Origin: Flavobacterium sp.
GTDB lineage: Bacteria > Bacteroidota > Bacteroidia > Flavobacteriales > Flavobacteriaceae
Reading direction: 5' to 3'
Assembly (NCBI RefSeq): GCF_027484705.1
Contig: NZ_JAIXSL010000016.1
Span: 1-64,000 of the forward strand
DNA: 64,000 bases
Positions within the stretch are counted from its first letter, which is position 1. Each line of letters opens with the position of its first letter. The position numbers were made by a program, and so were the translations under genes. Under the pieces are notes generated by a model, which saw only the letters and a program-made list of their open reading frames with translations, ran no database searches and was not told the origin of the DNA. Of this stretch, positions 7,767 to 16,076 are shown in pieces.

Positions 7767-8828
7767 CTATATTGGCTTGCCCTGATAATAATTCACCATC
7801 AGATTCACAAATTTGCTGTAACTGTCCAAGCCGTCTTTTTGTTGGTTGAATTTGAGTAAGTTGTCATAAAAAATCTTGAAACCGGTTTCTATGAAAGTCT
7901 CGTATTGCTTCCAGAAATTTTCACTTTCCTTGTAATTTTTGAGGATGCCGGGATTAACAGTTTTGAGTAACTGTTTTAAAATTTTAGGATTTCTAACTTC
8001 CCAATTGTGCAGGCAATACCGCAACGCAAACGCATAACCCGAATATTGAAAATACGGATCGTCATTTTTGATTGAAGCTAAAAAACCAATAAAGTTGCAT
8101 TCACTTTCACTCGCATAACCCAGTTGGTGTGCCATTTCATGCGTAGCTGTCGTCGGGAAAGTATACATCGGAAGCATGTAATTGACCTGAGCTTCATTCG
8201 TAAACGGATTCAGATAACCCGCAAAACCCATATAAGTCAAAGGCAAACTGATCAGCGATTTCTTGATGCTTTCGTGTTCGTACTTCAAATACGGATATTG
8301 TTGCGCTAAATGACCATAACCATTTAGGTTCATCTGAAAAACTTGTTCCTGCGAATAAGGAAAGTCAATTTTGGTGTTTTTGCTTTTGGCGATTTGAAGT
8401 TGGACGGCGTTGGTTTTGGCAATCAGTTTTGTGGTGAATTTCAATAAATCGGCGTCGGAATATTCCCGTTGGATATTCATCTTATCGAACAAAGGCACGC
8501 GGTAATAATTCGTCGCCCACGAGATATAAAACAAAAAATAAAACACCGAAACGAAACTTAACAATTGCAGGAAGTTGTCTTTTTTATAAAGTTTCCCTGT
8601 TTTTCTCTTGATCCAGAACCATCGCAACAATAAAAAAATGACAATCCCATAAAGGCAATCGCCGACAGAAAACGCAAGGCTTCCCAGACTGATACGCCAG
8701 ATATGTGAAATCCATACATAAAAACCTTTGCTGTAAAACCGCTCGACAAATTCAGGGAAAAACGAAACGACCTGCAAGACAATCACTTGGATTAACAGAA
8801 AAAACGGTAAGATATATTTGCGCCGCAC
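7767..8828 (-). CDS. DUF3810 family membrane protein with zinc-protease-like HExxH
   Basis: This 353-residue protein has three N-terminal membrane segments (residues about 5-25, 45-68, 85-105) and then a periplasmic or soluble domain. That domain contains TATHEMAHQLGY (about residues 226-237), a canonical HExxH zinc site, followed by ESECNF, whose Glu could be the third ligand. This is the DUF3810 family. Peptidase activity is inferred from the motif and has not been assigned to the family as far as I know. The start chosen is the first ATG, giving a plausible N-in helix. Confidence 0.85.
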   Translation of the reverse strand: MRRKYILPFFLLIQVIVLQVVSFFPEFVERFYSKGFYVWISHIWRISLGSLAFSVGDCLYGIVIFLLLRWFWIKRKTGKLYKKDNFLQLLSFVSVFYFLFYISWATNYYRVPLFDKMNIQREYSDADLLKFTTKLIAKTNAVQLQIAKSKNTKIDFPYSQEQVFQMNLNGYGHLAQQYPYLKYEHESIKKSLISLPLTYMGFAGYLNPFTNEAQVNYMLPMYTFPTTATHEMAHQLGYASESECNFIGFLASIKNDDPYFQYSGYAFALRYCLHNWEVRNPKILKQLLKTVNPGILKNYKESENFWKQYETFIETGFKIFYDNLLKFNQQKDGLDSYSKFVNLMVNYYQGKPI

Positions 8829-8876
8829 CCTTTTAATTTTGACTGTAAATATACACGGAAAAGGACATAAATTCTT

Positions 8877-8884
8877 TAACTTTG
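8877..8884 (+). promoter_or_regulatory. Candidate -7 element for pepD
   Basis: TAACTTTG matches TAnnTTTG. It lies 87 bp before the pepD ATG, and no convincing -33 TTTG is at the right distance. Confidence 0.35.
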
Positions 8885-8925
8885 GCTTCCTGAATGAAAG
8901 AGTCGTCCTATGAATCGATTCAAAA

Positions 8926-8964
8926 CCTCAGTAGCTTAGCACCTTACTAACTCAGAACCTTAAG
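8926..8964. repeat. CTCAG/CTTAG micro-repeat before pepD
   Basis: CCTCAGTAGCTTAGCACCTT followed by ACTAACTCAGAACCTTAAG is an imperfect reiteration of CTCAGNNCCTTAG-type units ending 6 bp before the pepD ATG. The same units recur before the start of the gene at 59118. Confidence 0.65.
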
Positions 8965-8970
8965 AAAAAA

Positions 8971-10428
8971 ATGGAAATCAGAAACCTCGAACCCAAAGCC
9001 CTTTGGAATAAATTTGCCGATCTCAACGCCGTGCCGCGTCCGTCGAAAAAAGAAGACCGCGTCATCGAATTCATGAAAAACTTCGGAAAAAGCCTCGGAT
9101 TGGAAACTTTTGAAGACGACATCCGCAACGTGATCATCCGCAAACCTGCAACGCCAGGCATGGAAAACCGCAAAACGGTCGTATTGCAAGGCCACCTCGA
9201 TATGGTGCACCAAAAAAATGCCGATACGAATTTCGACTTTGACAAACAAGGCATCGATATGTATGTCGATGGCGATTGGGTTCGCGCCAAAGGAACTACA
9301 CTCGGAGCAGATAATGGGCTAGGAGTGGCTGCGATCATGGCGATTCTCGAAAGCAAAGACATTCCGCATCCGGCGATTGATGCGCTGTTTACAATCGATG
9401 AAGAAACAGGAATGACGGGCGCTTTAAATCTGAAAGGCGACATTTTAAAAGGCGAAATCCTTTTGAATATGGATACTGAAGAAGACGACGAAATTGATAT
9501 CGGTTGTGCCGGTGGCATCGATGTTACTGCAACGAGAAGTTACCACGAAGAAGAAACACCCGAAGGTTCCGTAGGTTATACAATTACCGTAAAAGGCTTG
9601 AATGGCGGGCATTCCGGAATGGATATCCACAAAGGTTTGGGCAACGCGAATAAAATCATGAACCGTTTGCTATTTGACGGCTTTGAGAATTTTGGTTTGC
9701 AGATTGCTGAAATCAATGGTGGAAGCTTACGTAATGCAATTCCGCGCGAAAGTGTAGCTAAAGTGATTATCGCTTCGATGTATGATGAAGCTTACGTTTT
9801 CGATATGCAGGAAGTTATTGGCGAGATCAAAGCGGAATTTAAAACTACAGAACCTAATTTAACTATTGAAATCACCAAATCTGATTTGCCTTCAAAAATC
9901 ATGGAACTTGGTGTGCAGGAAGGTTTGTTGCGTTCGATTTACGCGGCGCACAACGGCGTTTACAGAATGTCTGCCGATATGGAAGATTTGGTTGAAACGT
10001 CGAACAATATTGCGCGTGTCATTGTGAAAGACGGCGAGATTTCAATCCAGAATTTAACGCGTTCTTCAGTAGAATCCTCCAAAATGGATTTGGCCAATGC
10101 GTTGCGCTCGGCTTACGAACTCTTCGGCTGCGAAGTCACTTTTACCGGCAGTTATCCGGGTTGGACACCGAATGTAAACTCTGAAATCTTAGATGTTCTG
10201 GTTTCAATTTATGAAAAGCAAAACGGCGATAAACCAAAAGTAGTCGCTTGTCACGCGGGATTGGAATGTGGCATTTTAGGAACGAATTATCCGGGAATGG
10301 ACATGATTTCTTTTGGCCCGACCATTCACGGAGCGCATTCACCCGATGAACGTGCGAGCATCAAATCATCGCAGAAATTCTGGAAATTCGTGTTGGAGAT
10401 TTTAGCCAGCATTCCGATGAAAAACTAA
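8971..10428 (+). CDS. pepD: Aminoacyl-histidine dipeptidase (PepD, M20 family)
   Basis: This cytoplasmic zinc dipeptidase cleaves Xaa-His and other dipeptides. The M20 metal site is visible as LQGHLDMVHQ (near residue 72; His ligand plus Asp), TLGADNGLGVAA (Asp, about 112), DEETGMTGA (Glu-Glu, about 144), DTEEDDEIDIGCAG (about 168) and the distal HGAHSPDE (about 450). The length of 485 residues is typical of PepD. It is monocistronic, with a terminator directly after it. The CTCAG micro-repeat lies in its leader. Confidence 0.93.
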   Translation: MEIRNLEPKALWNKFADLNAVPRPSKKEDRVIEFMKNFGKSLGLETFEDDIRNVIIRKPATPGMENRKTVVLQGHLDMVHQKNADTNFDFDKQGIDMYVDGDWVRAKGTTLGADNGLGVAAIMAILESKDIPHPAIDALFTIDEETGMTGALNLKGDILKGEILLNMDTEEDDEIDIGCAGGIDVTATRSYHEEETPEGSVGYTITVKGLNGGHSGMDIHKGLGNANKIMNRLLFDGFENFGLQIAEINGGSLRNAIPRESVAKVIIASMYDEAYVFDMQEVIGEIKAEFKTTEPNLTIEITKSDLPSKIMELGVQEGLLRSIYAAHNGVYRMSADMEDLVETSNNIARVIVKDGEISIQNLTRSSVESSKMDLANALRSAYELFGCEVTFTGSYPGWTPNVNSEILDVLVSIYEKQNGDKPKVVACHAGLECGILGTNYPGMDMISFGPTIHGAHSPDERASIKSSQKFWKFVLEILASIPMKN

Positions 10429-10445
10429 TTCCAAAATAAAAAATA

Positions 10446-10478
10446 AAAACCCGTTTACTACTAAACGGGTTTTTTATT
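10446..10478 (+). terminator. Terminator after pepD
   Basis: AACCCGTTTA / TAAACGGGTT hairpin followed by TTTTT. The A-run on the left also lets it serve the convergent gene ending at 10484. Confidence 0.85.
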
Positions 10479-10483
10479 TGAAG

Positions 10484-10834
10484 TTATTTTACCTTGACCA
10501 ACCAGCCACGCGCGGTAGTTTTCGAAATGTCGATGTTGCTTTTCATCGTGAATTTCATCGAGTCTTTATTGAATTCACGGTTGTCGATTTCCATCGGATT
10601 GTCGTCTTTGCCGTAGCGAAGAAAAGCACGGTATTTCTCGTATTTGATTTTGCCTTTATACATCACGGCGTCGGGCATCACTTTCTTGAAAACACTGTCA
10701 GTGAACACCATCTGAAACGTTTGCTGTTCGTATTTCTTCTCAAACACAATGCGGTATTTCCCGTTGAGTTTAGCATTTTCCTGAGGCAATAAACTTGCTA
10801 AAAAAGTTAGGATTGCTATGATCAATATTTTCAT
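10484..10834 (-). CDS. Small secreted hypothetical protein
   Basis: This 116-residue protein has a cleavable-looking signal peptide (MKILIIAILTFLASLLPQ). The mature part is charged and beta-rich (LNGKYRIVFEKKYEQQTFQM ... KGKIKYEKYRAFLRYG ... FTMKSNIDISKTTARGWLVK). No domain is recognised; a small lipocalin-like or beta-sandwich fold is only a guess. The overlapping plus-strand ORF (10478-10792) is rejected because it lacks any signal or family-like features. Confidence 0.7.
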   Translation of the reverse strand: MKILIIAILTFLASLLPQENAKLNGKYRIVFEKKYEQQTFQMVFTDSVFKKVMPDAVMYKGKIKYEKYRAFLRYGKDDNPMEIDNREFNKDSMKFTMKSNIDISKTTARGWLVKVK

Positions 10835-10905
10835 CTTGCCGGTATTTATTTTTGTTGAATCAAATGTAGAAAAAAACTCGCTTATTGCTAAACGAGTTCT
10901 TCAAT

Positions 10906-11451
10906 TTAAACAAACAATAAAATCAATAAGGGAAAAATAATGCCAGCCAGCGCCAGTTTCCAGCCTCTTTGCTTAAACGAAAATTTACCCGCCGGGATCA
11001 TAATCGCGCCTGTAATGGCAATCGTAATCAACGAAATCCCAAAAATGTCGCCATAATAAATCCACCAATTTGAGGTGTTTTTGTGCAGTTTCATCGTTTG
11101 GCTGATGATCGGTGTTTTGCTGAACGAAATGATTTCACCTTTGCCAGTTTTCATATCGATTTCGATGTCATTGTTCTCAAAAGAAATCTTGACTTCCCCT
11201 TTTTTGACTTTGCATCTTCTGAGTTTATCGTCGATGCCATAGGTTTTGGCTAAGTTTTCGGCGAATTTGTCATTGATCAGATCCTCATTCGGAAGGTTCA
11301 CTTTAATGAGTTTGGTTTCGGTCGTATACTTTTCCGGATGCCAGTCTTCGCGGTGGTTCATCAAAATGCCAGAAAAAGCAAAAGAGATGATGAGTCCGAT
11401 GTAGAAATAACCTAGATCGCGGTGGAGGTTTCTGATTTTCAGCGGATTCAT
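10906..11451 (-). CDS. PepSY-associated TM-helix protein
   Basis: This 181-residue membrane protein begins KIRNLHRDLGYFYIGLIISF, the PepSY_TM signature of an N-terminal helix. A periplasmic PepSY-like segment follows (residues about 45-110), then KLHKNTSNWWIYYGDIFGIS and two C-terminal helices. Such proteins accompany iron-siderophore receptors and are related to reductases that release iron. It follows the TonB receptor by 2 bp and is surely in the same operon. It is shorter than full PepSY reductases, so it may be an accessory subunit. Confidence 0.87.
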   Translation of the reverse strand: MNPLKIRNLHRDLGYFYIGLIISFAFSGILMNHREDWHPEKYTTETKLIKVNLPNEDLINDKFAENLAKTYGIDDKLRRCKVKKGEVKISFENNDIEIDMKTGKGEIISFSKTPIISQTMKLHKNTSNWWIYYGDIFGISLITIAITGAIMIPAGKFSFKQRGWKLALAGIIFPLLILLFV

Positions 11452-11453
11452 GT

Positions 11454-13703
11454 TTAGAAAGTATAATTTAATGAAACGGAATAATTCGTAGGCGCAATCG
11501 GATTGACACTGTTGTCGTCATGAACATTGTAGCTCAAAACGTTGAAGATGTTGCTCATCTTTCCTCTCAAGGTAATCTGATTGATCTTGTAACCCAACGT
11601 GAAATCGTTCTGGAAATAATCAGGCAAAGCTACCGGTTTTCTAGGGTCGTTCGACGTTATTAAATTAGTGGAACGTCCTGCGTATCTCGCTCCGATATAA
11701 GAATTTATCAGGCCTAAATTCAAACCTTTGAGTTTTCCTTTGTCGAAGTTGTAATTGAAATTTAGGTTTGCTGTGTTTTTCGGCATGTAAAGAATCGAAC
11801 TTCCTACAATAAAAATGTTGCTCGCCGTGTACTTGATTTCCGTGAAACTATAACCAGCCATTACTGACAATCCTTTTACGGGATAAGCTACGATATCGAT
11901 CTCAACGCCTTTACTTTTGGTGCCTCCGGCTAATTCTCTGAAGTTGGCATCAATCAGCGAATTTTGTGCTAAATTGTTGTTTTCAATTTGATATAACGTA
12001 AGGTTCGCATACAAACGATCATGGAATAATTCGTTTTTAGAACCGATTTCATATTGGTGAATTGTAGATGGTTTCAATGCTGCTTTAGTTTCATAATCCA
12101 GACCTGTGTTGGGCACAAACGAATTTGAATAACTCGCAAAAACCGATTGTTTGGCATTAGGCTGGAAAATCAAACCGATTCTGGGTGAAAAAGCGTCATC
12201 ATACTGGTTGGTCACGACAGTTTTCTCGGCTCTTGGCGTCGGATTGGTTGCGGCAAAAGTGTAGACTTCATTCTCTGTATCCTGATAACTGTAACGCACG
12301 CCCAATAAAGCTTTGAAATGCTGATTGAAATGAATCAAGTCCTGAATATAAGCGCCAACACGTTTTATAGGAGCCGTTGTCAAAGTGTTTTTATCCATGT
12401 TGGGAACGTCATTTCTGGCAGTGCTCAAATCGGTTGTAAAGATGTTGATGGTGTCGTATTCATTGGCGTAATTCTTCAATGGCAATGGATTTTTGTAGAC
12501 TGAAGCCAAGGTCGTGGTTTTATAAGTGTCTGTATCGATACCCACAAGCAATTGGTGGCTCACATTCCAAGTTTTGAAATTCCCTTTAACGTTGACTTCC
12601 TGCAACCAATAATTGTCTTTGGCTTCGCTGCGTTGCAGACCGCGTTTCCAGTTTCCATTAGCATCGACCGATAGGATAGGAGCAGCATTCGCAGGCGAAC
12701 TCAACACAGCATTTGGTCGGGTATTCGCAAATAAATCTGTCTTGTAATAACGGAACGAATTGATAAAATTGATATTCCAGTTTTCATTAAAATCATGCTT
12801 TAAAGTAGTCGTGAGCGAAGCTTGTTCAGCTTTATTGTAAGCCCAAGAAACCCCAACAAACCGGCTTCTCGGCAAATCAACGAGTTCGTAATTGATGATT
12901 CCGGCACCAAAATCGGCAGTTCTGAAATCTTTCTGATAATCGGCTTCGATCAAAAGAGAAGTCCTGTCATTGAAGTTGATCAAAAAAGACGGATTCACAT
13001 ATTTCGATTCGGAACTCACGCCAATCCTGAAACTGTTGGCCTGCGTATTGGAACCGTTCATGCGGAATGCCATTGTTTTTCCTTTTCCGATTCCGCCATA
13101 AACATCGAAAGTGGTTTTGTAGGTGTCAAAACTTCCTGCTGTGATTCCGGCATCGGCACCAAATTCGAATCTTGGTTTTTTGGTGATGATGTTCAGAACA
13201 CCGCCTGCTGTGACATTCCCGAATAAGATGGCGGCACTTCCTTTGAGGAATTCGACTTTTTCAATACCACTGGTTTCGGTTGGCATGCCATTGAAGTAGC
13301 GTACGCCATTCTTAAAAGTATTCGAACTTCCCATGGCATAACCTCTTGAGGCAATTTCTTCCTGAAAACCGCCGGTATTTCCCATGATGTAGACGCCGTT
13401 GGTGTTTTTAAGAATGTCCGTCATGTTGGCTATTTGCTGATTTTGCAAAGTCGATTGGTTGATTACGGCAACACTTTGTGGCAAATCGAGTGGTTTGATA
13501 TTCGACTTACCAACGTTGACAGGTACTTTTCGGGCACTAGCAGTAATCATAACCTCGGCTAGTATTTCGCCTTTTTTGGTTTTGACGGTGTCTGTTGTTG
13601 TGATAGATTCCCTTTGTTCGCTTTGGTTTGTTTTGTGTTCTTGCGCATAACTACAAAGGTTTGCAGAAAGAACGAGCGCTTGGATAAGTAGGTATCTGGA
13701 CAT
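11454..13703 (-). CDS. TonB-dependent siderophore receptor
   Basis: This 749-residue outer-membrane receptor would import a ferric siderophore using TonB energy. It has a signal peptide ending near SYAQE. The plug domain (residues about 60-180) includes LPQSVAVINQSTLQNQQI and GIEKVEFLKGSAAILFGNVT, which are typical of FhuA/FpvA-type receptors. A long beta-barrel follows, ending in NYSVSLNYTF with the terminal Phe required by the BAM machinery. It is first in an operon with the PepSY protein. Two 23-bp operator-like repeats flank its promoter, consistent with iron-dependent repression. Confidence 0.93.
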   Translation of the reverse strand: MSRYLLIQALVLSANLCSYAQEHKTNQSEQRESITTTDTVKTKKGEILAEVMITASARKVPVNVGKSNIKPLDLPQSVAVINQSTLQNQQIANMTDILKNTNGVYIMGNTGGFQEEIASRGYAMGSSNTFKNGVRYFNGMPTETSGIEKVEFLKGSAAILFGNVTAGGVLNIITKKPRFEFGADAGITAGSFDTYKTTFDVYGGIGKGKTMAFRMNGSNTQANSFRIGVSSESKYVNPSFLINFNDRTSLLIEADYQKDFRTADFGAGIINYELVDLPRSRFVGVSWAYNKAEQASLTTTLKHDFNENWNINFINSFRYYKTDLFANTRPNAVLSSPANAAPILSVDANGNWKRGLQRSEAKDNYWLQEVNVKGNFKTWNVSHQLLVGIDTDTYKTTTLASVYKNPLPLKNYANEYDTINIFTTDLSTARNDVPNMDKNTLTTAPIKRVGAYIQDLIHFNQHFKALLGVRYSYQDTENEVYTFAATNPTPRAEKTVVTNQYDDAFSPRIGLIFQPNAKQSVFASYSNSFVPNTGLDYETKAALKPSTIHQYEIGSKNELFHDRLYANLTLYQIENNNLAQNSLIDANFRELAGGTKSKGVEIDIVAYPVKGLSVMAGYSFTEIKYTASNIFIVGSSILYMPKNTANLNFNYNFDKGKLKGLNLGLINSYIGARYAGRSTNLITSNDPRKPVALPDYFQNDFTLGYKINQITLRGKMSNIFNVLSYNVHDDNSVNPIAPTNYSVSLNYTF

Positions 13704-13726
13704 TTATTTAGAATAATTAAAAATAA
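13704..13726. promoter_or_regulatory. Operator-like 23-mer, copy 1 (iron-type)
   Basis: TTATTTAGAATAATTAAAAATAA abuts the TonB receptor start codon. It matches copy 2 at 20 of 23 positions. The TTATTTA...TAAATAA half-sites resemble binding sites of Fur- or DtxR-type iron repressors. Which regulator binds is not known. Confidence 0.5.
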
Positions 13727-13731
13727 TAATG

Positions 13732-13739
13732 CAAATATA
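13732..13739 (-). promoter_or_regulatory. -7 element of the TonB receptor promoter
   Basis: CAAATATA on the plus strand reads TATATTTG on the minus strand, an exact TAnnTTTG match. It lies between the two 23-bp operator copies, so bound repressor would cover the promoter. Confidence 0.5.
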
Positions 13740-13764
13740 AAATGCACTTTCGAAATAAAAAAGT

Positions 13765-13787
13765 TTATTTAGACTTATTATAAATAA
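13765..13787. promoter_or_regulatory. Operator-like 23-mer, copy 2 (iron-type)
   Basis: TTATTTAGACTTATTATAAATAA has perfect inverted arms TTATTTA / TAAATAA around a 9-bp centre. It lies about 25 bp upstream of the -7 box of the receptor promoter. The remaining DNA up to the VF530-like gene at 13939 is AT-rich, with a 7-bp inverted repeat (AATGCTT/AAGCATT, 13865-13887) and nothing else recognisable. Confidence 0.55.
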
Positions 13788-13938
13788 AATTTTAAACAGT
13801 AATTTTAATTTTATGGCTTTCAGTAATTTAGAGGGAAAATTTTTTAAACAAATTTTATAAACAGAATGCTTCGTCTATTCAAGCATTATTTATTGAACTT
13901 GATGGCTTATCAATACAATAAAAAACTAATTTTATGCC

Positions 13939-14169
13939 GTGCAACCATCAACCTCAAAAGACCCGCTTCATGGCATTACACTCCAAAAAATTTTGGAGCA
14001 ATTGGTTGCATTCTATGGTTTTGATACTTTGGGCGAACTCATTAAAATTAAATGCTTTACGAAAAATCCGTCAGTGAAGTCGAGTCTGACTTTTTTAAGA
14101 AAAACCGATTGGGCGCGTCAGAAAGTAGAACAGCTTTACATTAGGACTTTGCCTAAATTTCCAAAATGA
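13939..14169 (+). CDS. VF530 family (DUF2132) DNA-binding protein
   Basis: This 76-residue protein contains DPLHGITLQKILEQLVAFYG, IKCFTKNPSVKSSLTFLRKT and WARQKVEQLYI, essentially the whole VF530 family pattern. The family is named from a Vibrio fischeri protein and its members are small helical proteins reported to bind DNA. The start is GTG at 13939; the nearby ATG at 13934 is in another frame. It ends back-to-back with the convergent acetyltransferase gene with no spacer. Confidence 0.87.
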   Translation: MQPSTSKDPLHGITLQKILEQLVAFYGFDTLGELIKIKCFTKNPSVKSSLTFLRKTDWARQKVEQLYIRTLPKFPK

Positions 14170-14733
14170 TTATTTGCGGAAGTTTCGTCTGAGCAACGAA
14201 TAAATGACAGTATCCCAAAACTTTCCATCAAAAAATTCATTTTCAAGAATGTGTGCTTCTTTGACAAAACCATTCTTTTGCAAAACCCTTTCTGAAGCGA
14301 TATTGTCTGGATCTATGATGGCTTCAACCGAATGCAGATTCATCACATCAAAACCATAAACGAGAATCGCTTCGATCGCTTCGGTTATGATTCCTTTTCC
14401 ATGAAATTCACGCGATAACATATAACCAATTTCCGAACGATAATGCTCCGGCTGGATGCGGTAGTGTCCAATAATGCCCAAAAGTTTAGGGTTTCCCTTA
14501 AGCGTGATGGCCCAGTTGATGCCTTCATTGTTTTCGATTTTGGCGTCAATCATTGCGAAATGATCTAAAGCCTGTTCTGTATTGGTTACCAACGGACGTG
14601 GAATAAAGCGCATATTTTCCGCATCGCCACGCAATACCATGATCTGTTCCGCATCATTCTTATCGAGACGGCGCAGCAACAAACGCGGCGTTTCTATTTC
14701 GGGAAATGGATTATTGAAATTAAAAGTCAGCAT
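14170..14733 (-). CDS. GNAT family N-acetyltransferase (RimJ/RimL type)
   Basis: This 187-residue acetyl-CoA-dependent acetyltransferase opens with ETPRLLLRRLDKNDAEQI, the RimJ/RimL-type start. It contains GIIGHYRIQPEHYRSEIGYM and EFHGKGIITEAIEAILVYGF, where the Gly-rich turn binds the CoA pyrophosphate, then VLQKNGFVKE. The substrate may be a protein N-terminus or a small amine and cannot be told. It follows the aldose epimerase gene by 3 bp, so the two share a transcript. Confidence 0.87.
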   Translation of the reverse strand: MLTFNFNNPFPEIETPRLLLRRLDKNDAEQIMVLRGDAENMRFIPRPLVTNTEQALDHFAMIDAKIENNEGINWAITLKGNPKLLGIIGHYRIQPEHYRSEIGYMLSREFHGKGIITEAIEAILVYGFDVMNLHSVEAIIDPDNIASERVLQKNGFVKEAHILENEFFDGKFWDTVIYSLLRRNFRK

Positions 14734-14736
14734 GGT

Positions 14737-15591
14737 TTAGTAGATTTCGATTTTAAAGCTACAAAGAAATTCTTGTTGTGCCGCCACGAATTGTATCGCT
14801 TCTTTGTCTTCGAGTTTTCCGTTGCTGTTTATAGTATCTGAATATCCCAGCCACGGCTCAAGACAAAGGAAAGGTGCATTGATTTTAGTCCAGATTCCGA
14901 AATTTTTGAAATCATTGAAATGAAAGCCAAGGAGCGGATTTCCATTTTCCAAGATGGTGATTTTTTTCGATTGCATTTCCTTAAAAATCAAAGCGTCGTT
15001 TTCAAACAGCGAATAGGCGAGCTGTACTTGCTTTTGGTGCATCGGAAGCAATGTTGTCTTCTTCGAAAGTAAATCATTTTCAAGTGAATAGCTTTTTAAG
15101 GCTTCCTGAAATTCAAACTCTAGACTGTAATGTTCAAAGAATTCTGACAAAGCGAAAGCCGGATGCGCGCCGATCGAAAAAGGCATCATAACGTCTGTTT
15201 TGTTGATGATTTTGTAAGCCACGACAAGTTCGTTTTCATTTAAAACGTAATGAAGTTGTAGTTCAAAATCAAAAGGATAAACAGCTCTGGTTTCTGTTGA
15301 AGATTGCAGTGAAAAAATGGCTGATGATTCGGTTTTTGAAATCAATTCAAATTCGTAATCCCTAGCAAATCCGTGCCTTGGCAAAGTATAATGTTTGTTT
15401 TTATATTCGAATTGATTGTTTTTCAAAGTGCCGACAATTGGAAATAAAACAGGAGAATGTTTGCCCCAGAATGTAGGATTTCCTTCCCAGATGTATTCGC
15501 GTTTGGTGCTGGTTTTTTGCAGCGAAATGAGTTCCGCGCCCTGCGAATTGATGACGACTTCTAATTGATTATTCTTTATTGATATCTTCAA
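14737..15591 (-). CDS. Aldose 1-epimerase family protein
   Basis: This 284-residue enzyme has the galactose-mutarotase-like fold. QGAELISLQ near the N-terminus, then WEGNPTFWGKHSPVLFPIVG, LPRHGFARDYEF (catalytic-site His) and SIGAHPAFA, are typical of the LacX-like subgroup, which may act on sugars or hexose-6-phosphates. FLCLEPWLGYSD near residue 238 is the usual Glu-containing C-terminal motif. It leads a two-gene unit with the acetyltransferase. Confidence 0.9.
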   Translation of the reverse strand: MKISIKNNQLEVVINSQGAELISLQKTSTKREYIWEGNPTFWGKHSPVLFPIVGTLKNNQFEYKNKHYTLPRHGFARDYEFELISKTESSAIFSLQSSTETRAVYPFDFELQLHYVLNENELVVAYKIINKTDVMMPFSIGAHPAFALSEFFEHYSLEFEFQEALKSYSLENDLLSKKTTLLPMHQKQVQLAYSLFENDALIFKEMQSKKITILENGNPLLGFHFNDFKNFGIWTKINAPFLCLEPWLGYSDTINSNGKLEDKEAIQFVAAQQEFLCSFKIEIY

Positions 15592-15684
15592 AATATTGAA
15601 AAAATAATATGGTTTTTGTTAATTGTAAATATATTTTATTACATTCACAGTCCCTAATCTATTAATAATTAAAATTTGACTATT

Positions 15685-15966
15685 ATGGCAACTACCTATG
15701 AAACCATAGCGAAAGAAAAAATTCATGCTTTGAAATTTCCAAACCATGAAGTTCTCGAAGACAAAGATGCTATTTTTCAGCGAAACATCGATTTAAACCG
15801 CGCGCAATCTTTAGGCAATCTCGAGCATTCCAAAATTAAGATCTTTTTTGAAGACAACCAATCCAAAAAAATGGTGGAAACTACCGTTTGGGCTGTTACG
15901 GATAATCTGGTTGTGCTTAAGCAGGGCGTCGGAATTCCGATACATCGCATTTTTAAATCTTTTTAA
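15685..15966 (+). CDS. Small conserved hypothetical protein
   Basis: This 93-residue soluble protein has no signal peptide. The ATG at 15685 (MATTYETIAKEKIHALKFP) is preferred to the TTG at 15676 used in the ORF track. The sequence alternates charged helix and beta strands (KIKIFFEDNQSKKMVETTVW, VVLKQGVGIPIHRIFKSF). The latter half looks like a small beta-barrel or transition-regulator-like strand set, but no family is recognised. The compact leader and good codon use support it as a real gene. Confidence 0.6.
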   Translation: MATTYETIAKEKIHALKFPNHEVLEDKDAIFQRNIDLNRAQSLGNLEHSKIKIFFEDNQSKKMVETTVWAVTDNLVVLKQGVGIPIHRIFKSF

Positions 15967-15970
15967 ATAA

Positions 15971-16036
15971 GTTTATTTGTGGATTTGGTTATTTGGGCTT
16001 CGTGTACAAATAACCCAATAAGCAAATCCATAAACT
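15971..16036. repeat. GGATTTG-TTATT palindromic element, copy 1
   Basis: GTTTATTTGTGGATTTGGTTATTTGGG and the complementary CCCAATAAGCAAATCCATAAAC form a long imperfect hairpin. The same core recurs at 60901-60957, and part of it (AATAACCAAAT) at 20767-20798. It may terminate the preceding gene, but it has no T-run. Confidence 0.75.
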
Positions 16037-16047
16037 CACAATTTGCT

Positions 16048-16055
16048 TATATTTG
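16048..16055 (+). promoter_or_regulatory. -7 element of the HD-hydrolase gene
   Basis: TATATTTG is an exact match to TAnnTTTG, 22 bp before the GTG start codon at 16077. Confidence 0.5.
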
Positions 16056-16076
16056 TTCGCCTAAAACAGCATTCAC

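Noticed and set aside
7767-8828. Secreted zinc metalloprotease as a firm call
   Set aside because: HExxH is present, but DUF3810 has no demonstrated peptidase activity that I can name. It is kept as a motif-based inference only.
10478-10792. 104-residue plus-strand ORF over the small secreted protein gene
   Set aside because: It begins inside the pepD terminator and lacks a promoter. The opposite strand has a signal peptide and a better gene layout.
12822-13226. 134-residue plus-strand ORF inside the TonB receptor gene
   Set aside because: It is a shadow frame. The receptor frame is continuous with plug and barrel motifs.
13865-13887. AATGCTT/AAGCATT hairpin as a terminator
   Set aside because: The stem is short and AT-rich, no T-run follows, and it lies between divergent genes where no terminator is needed.
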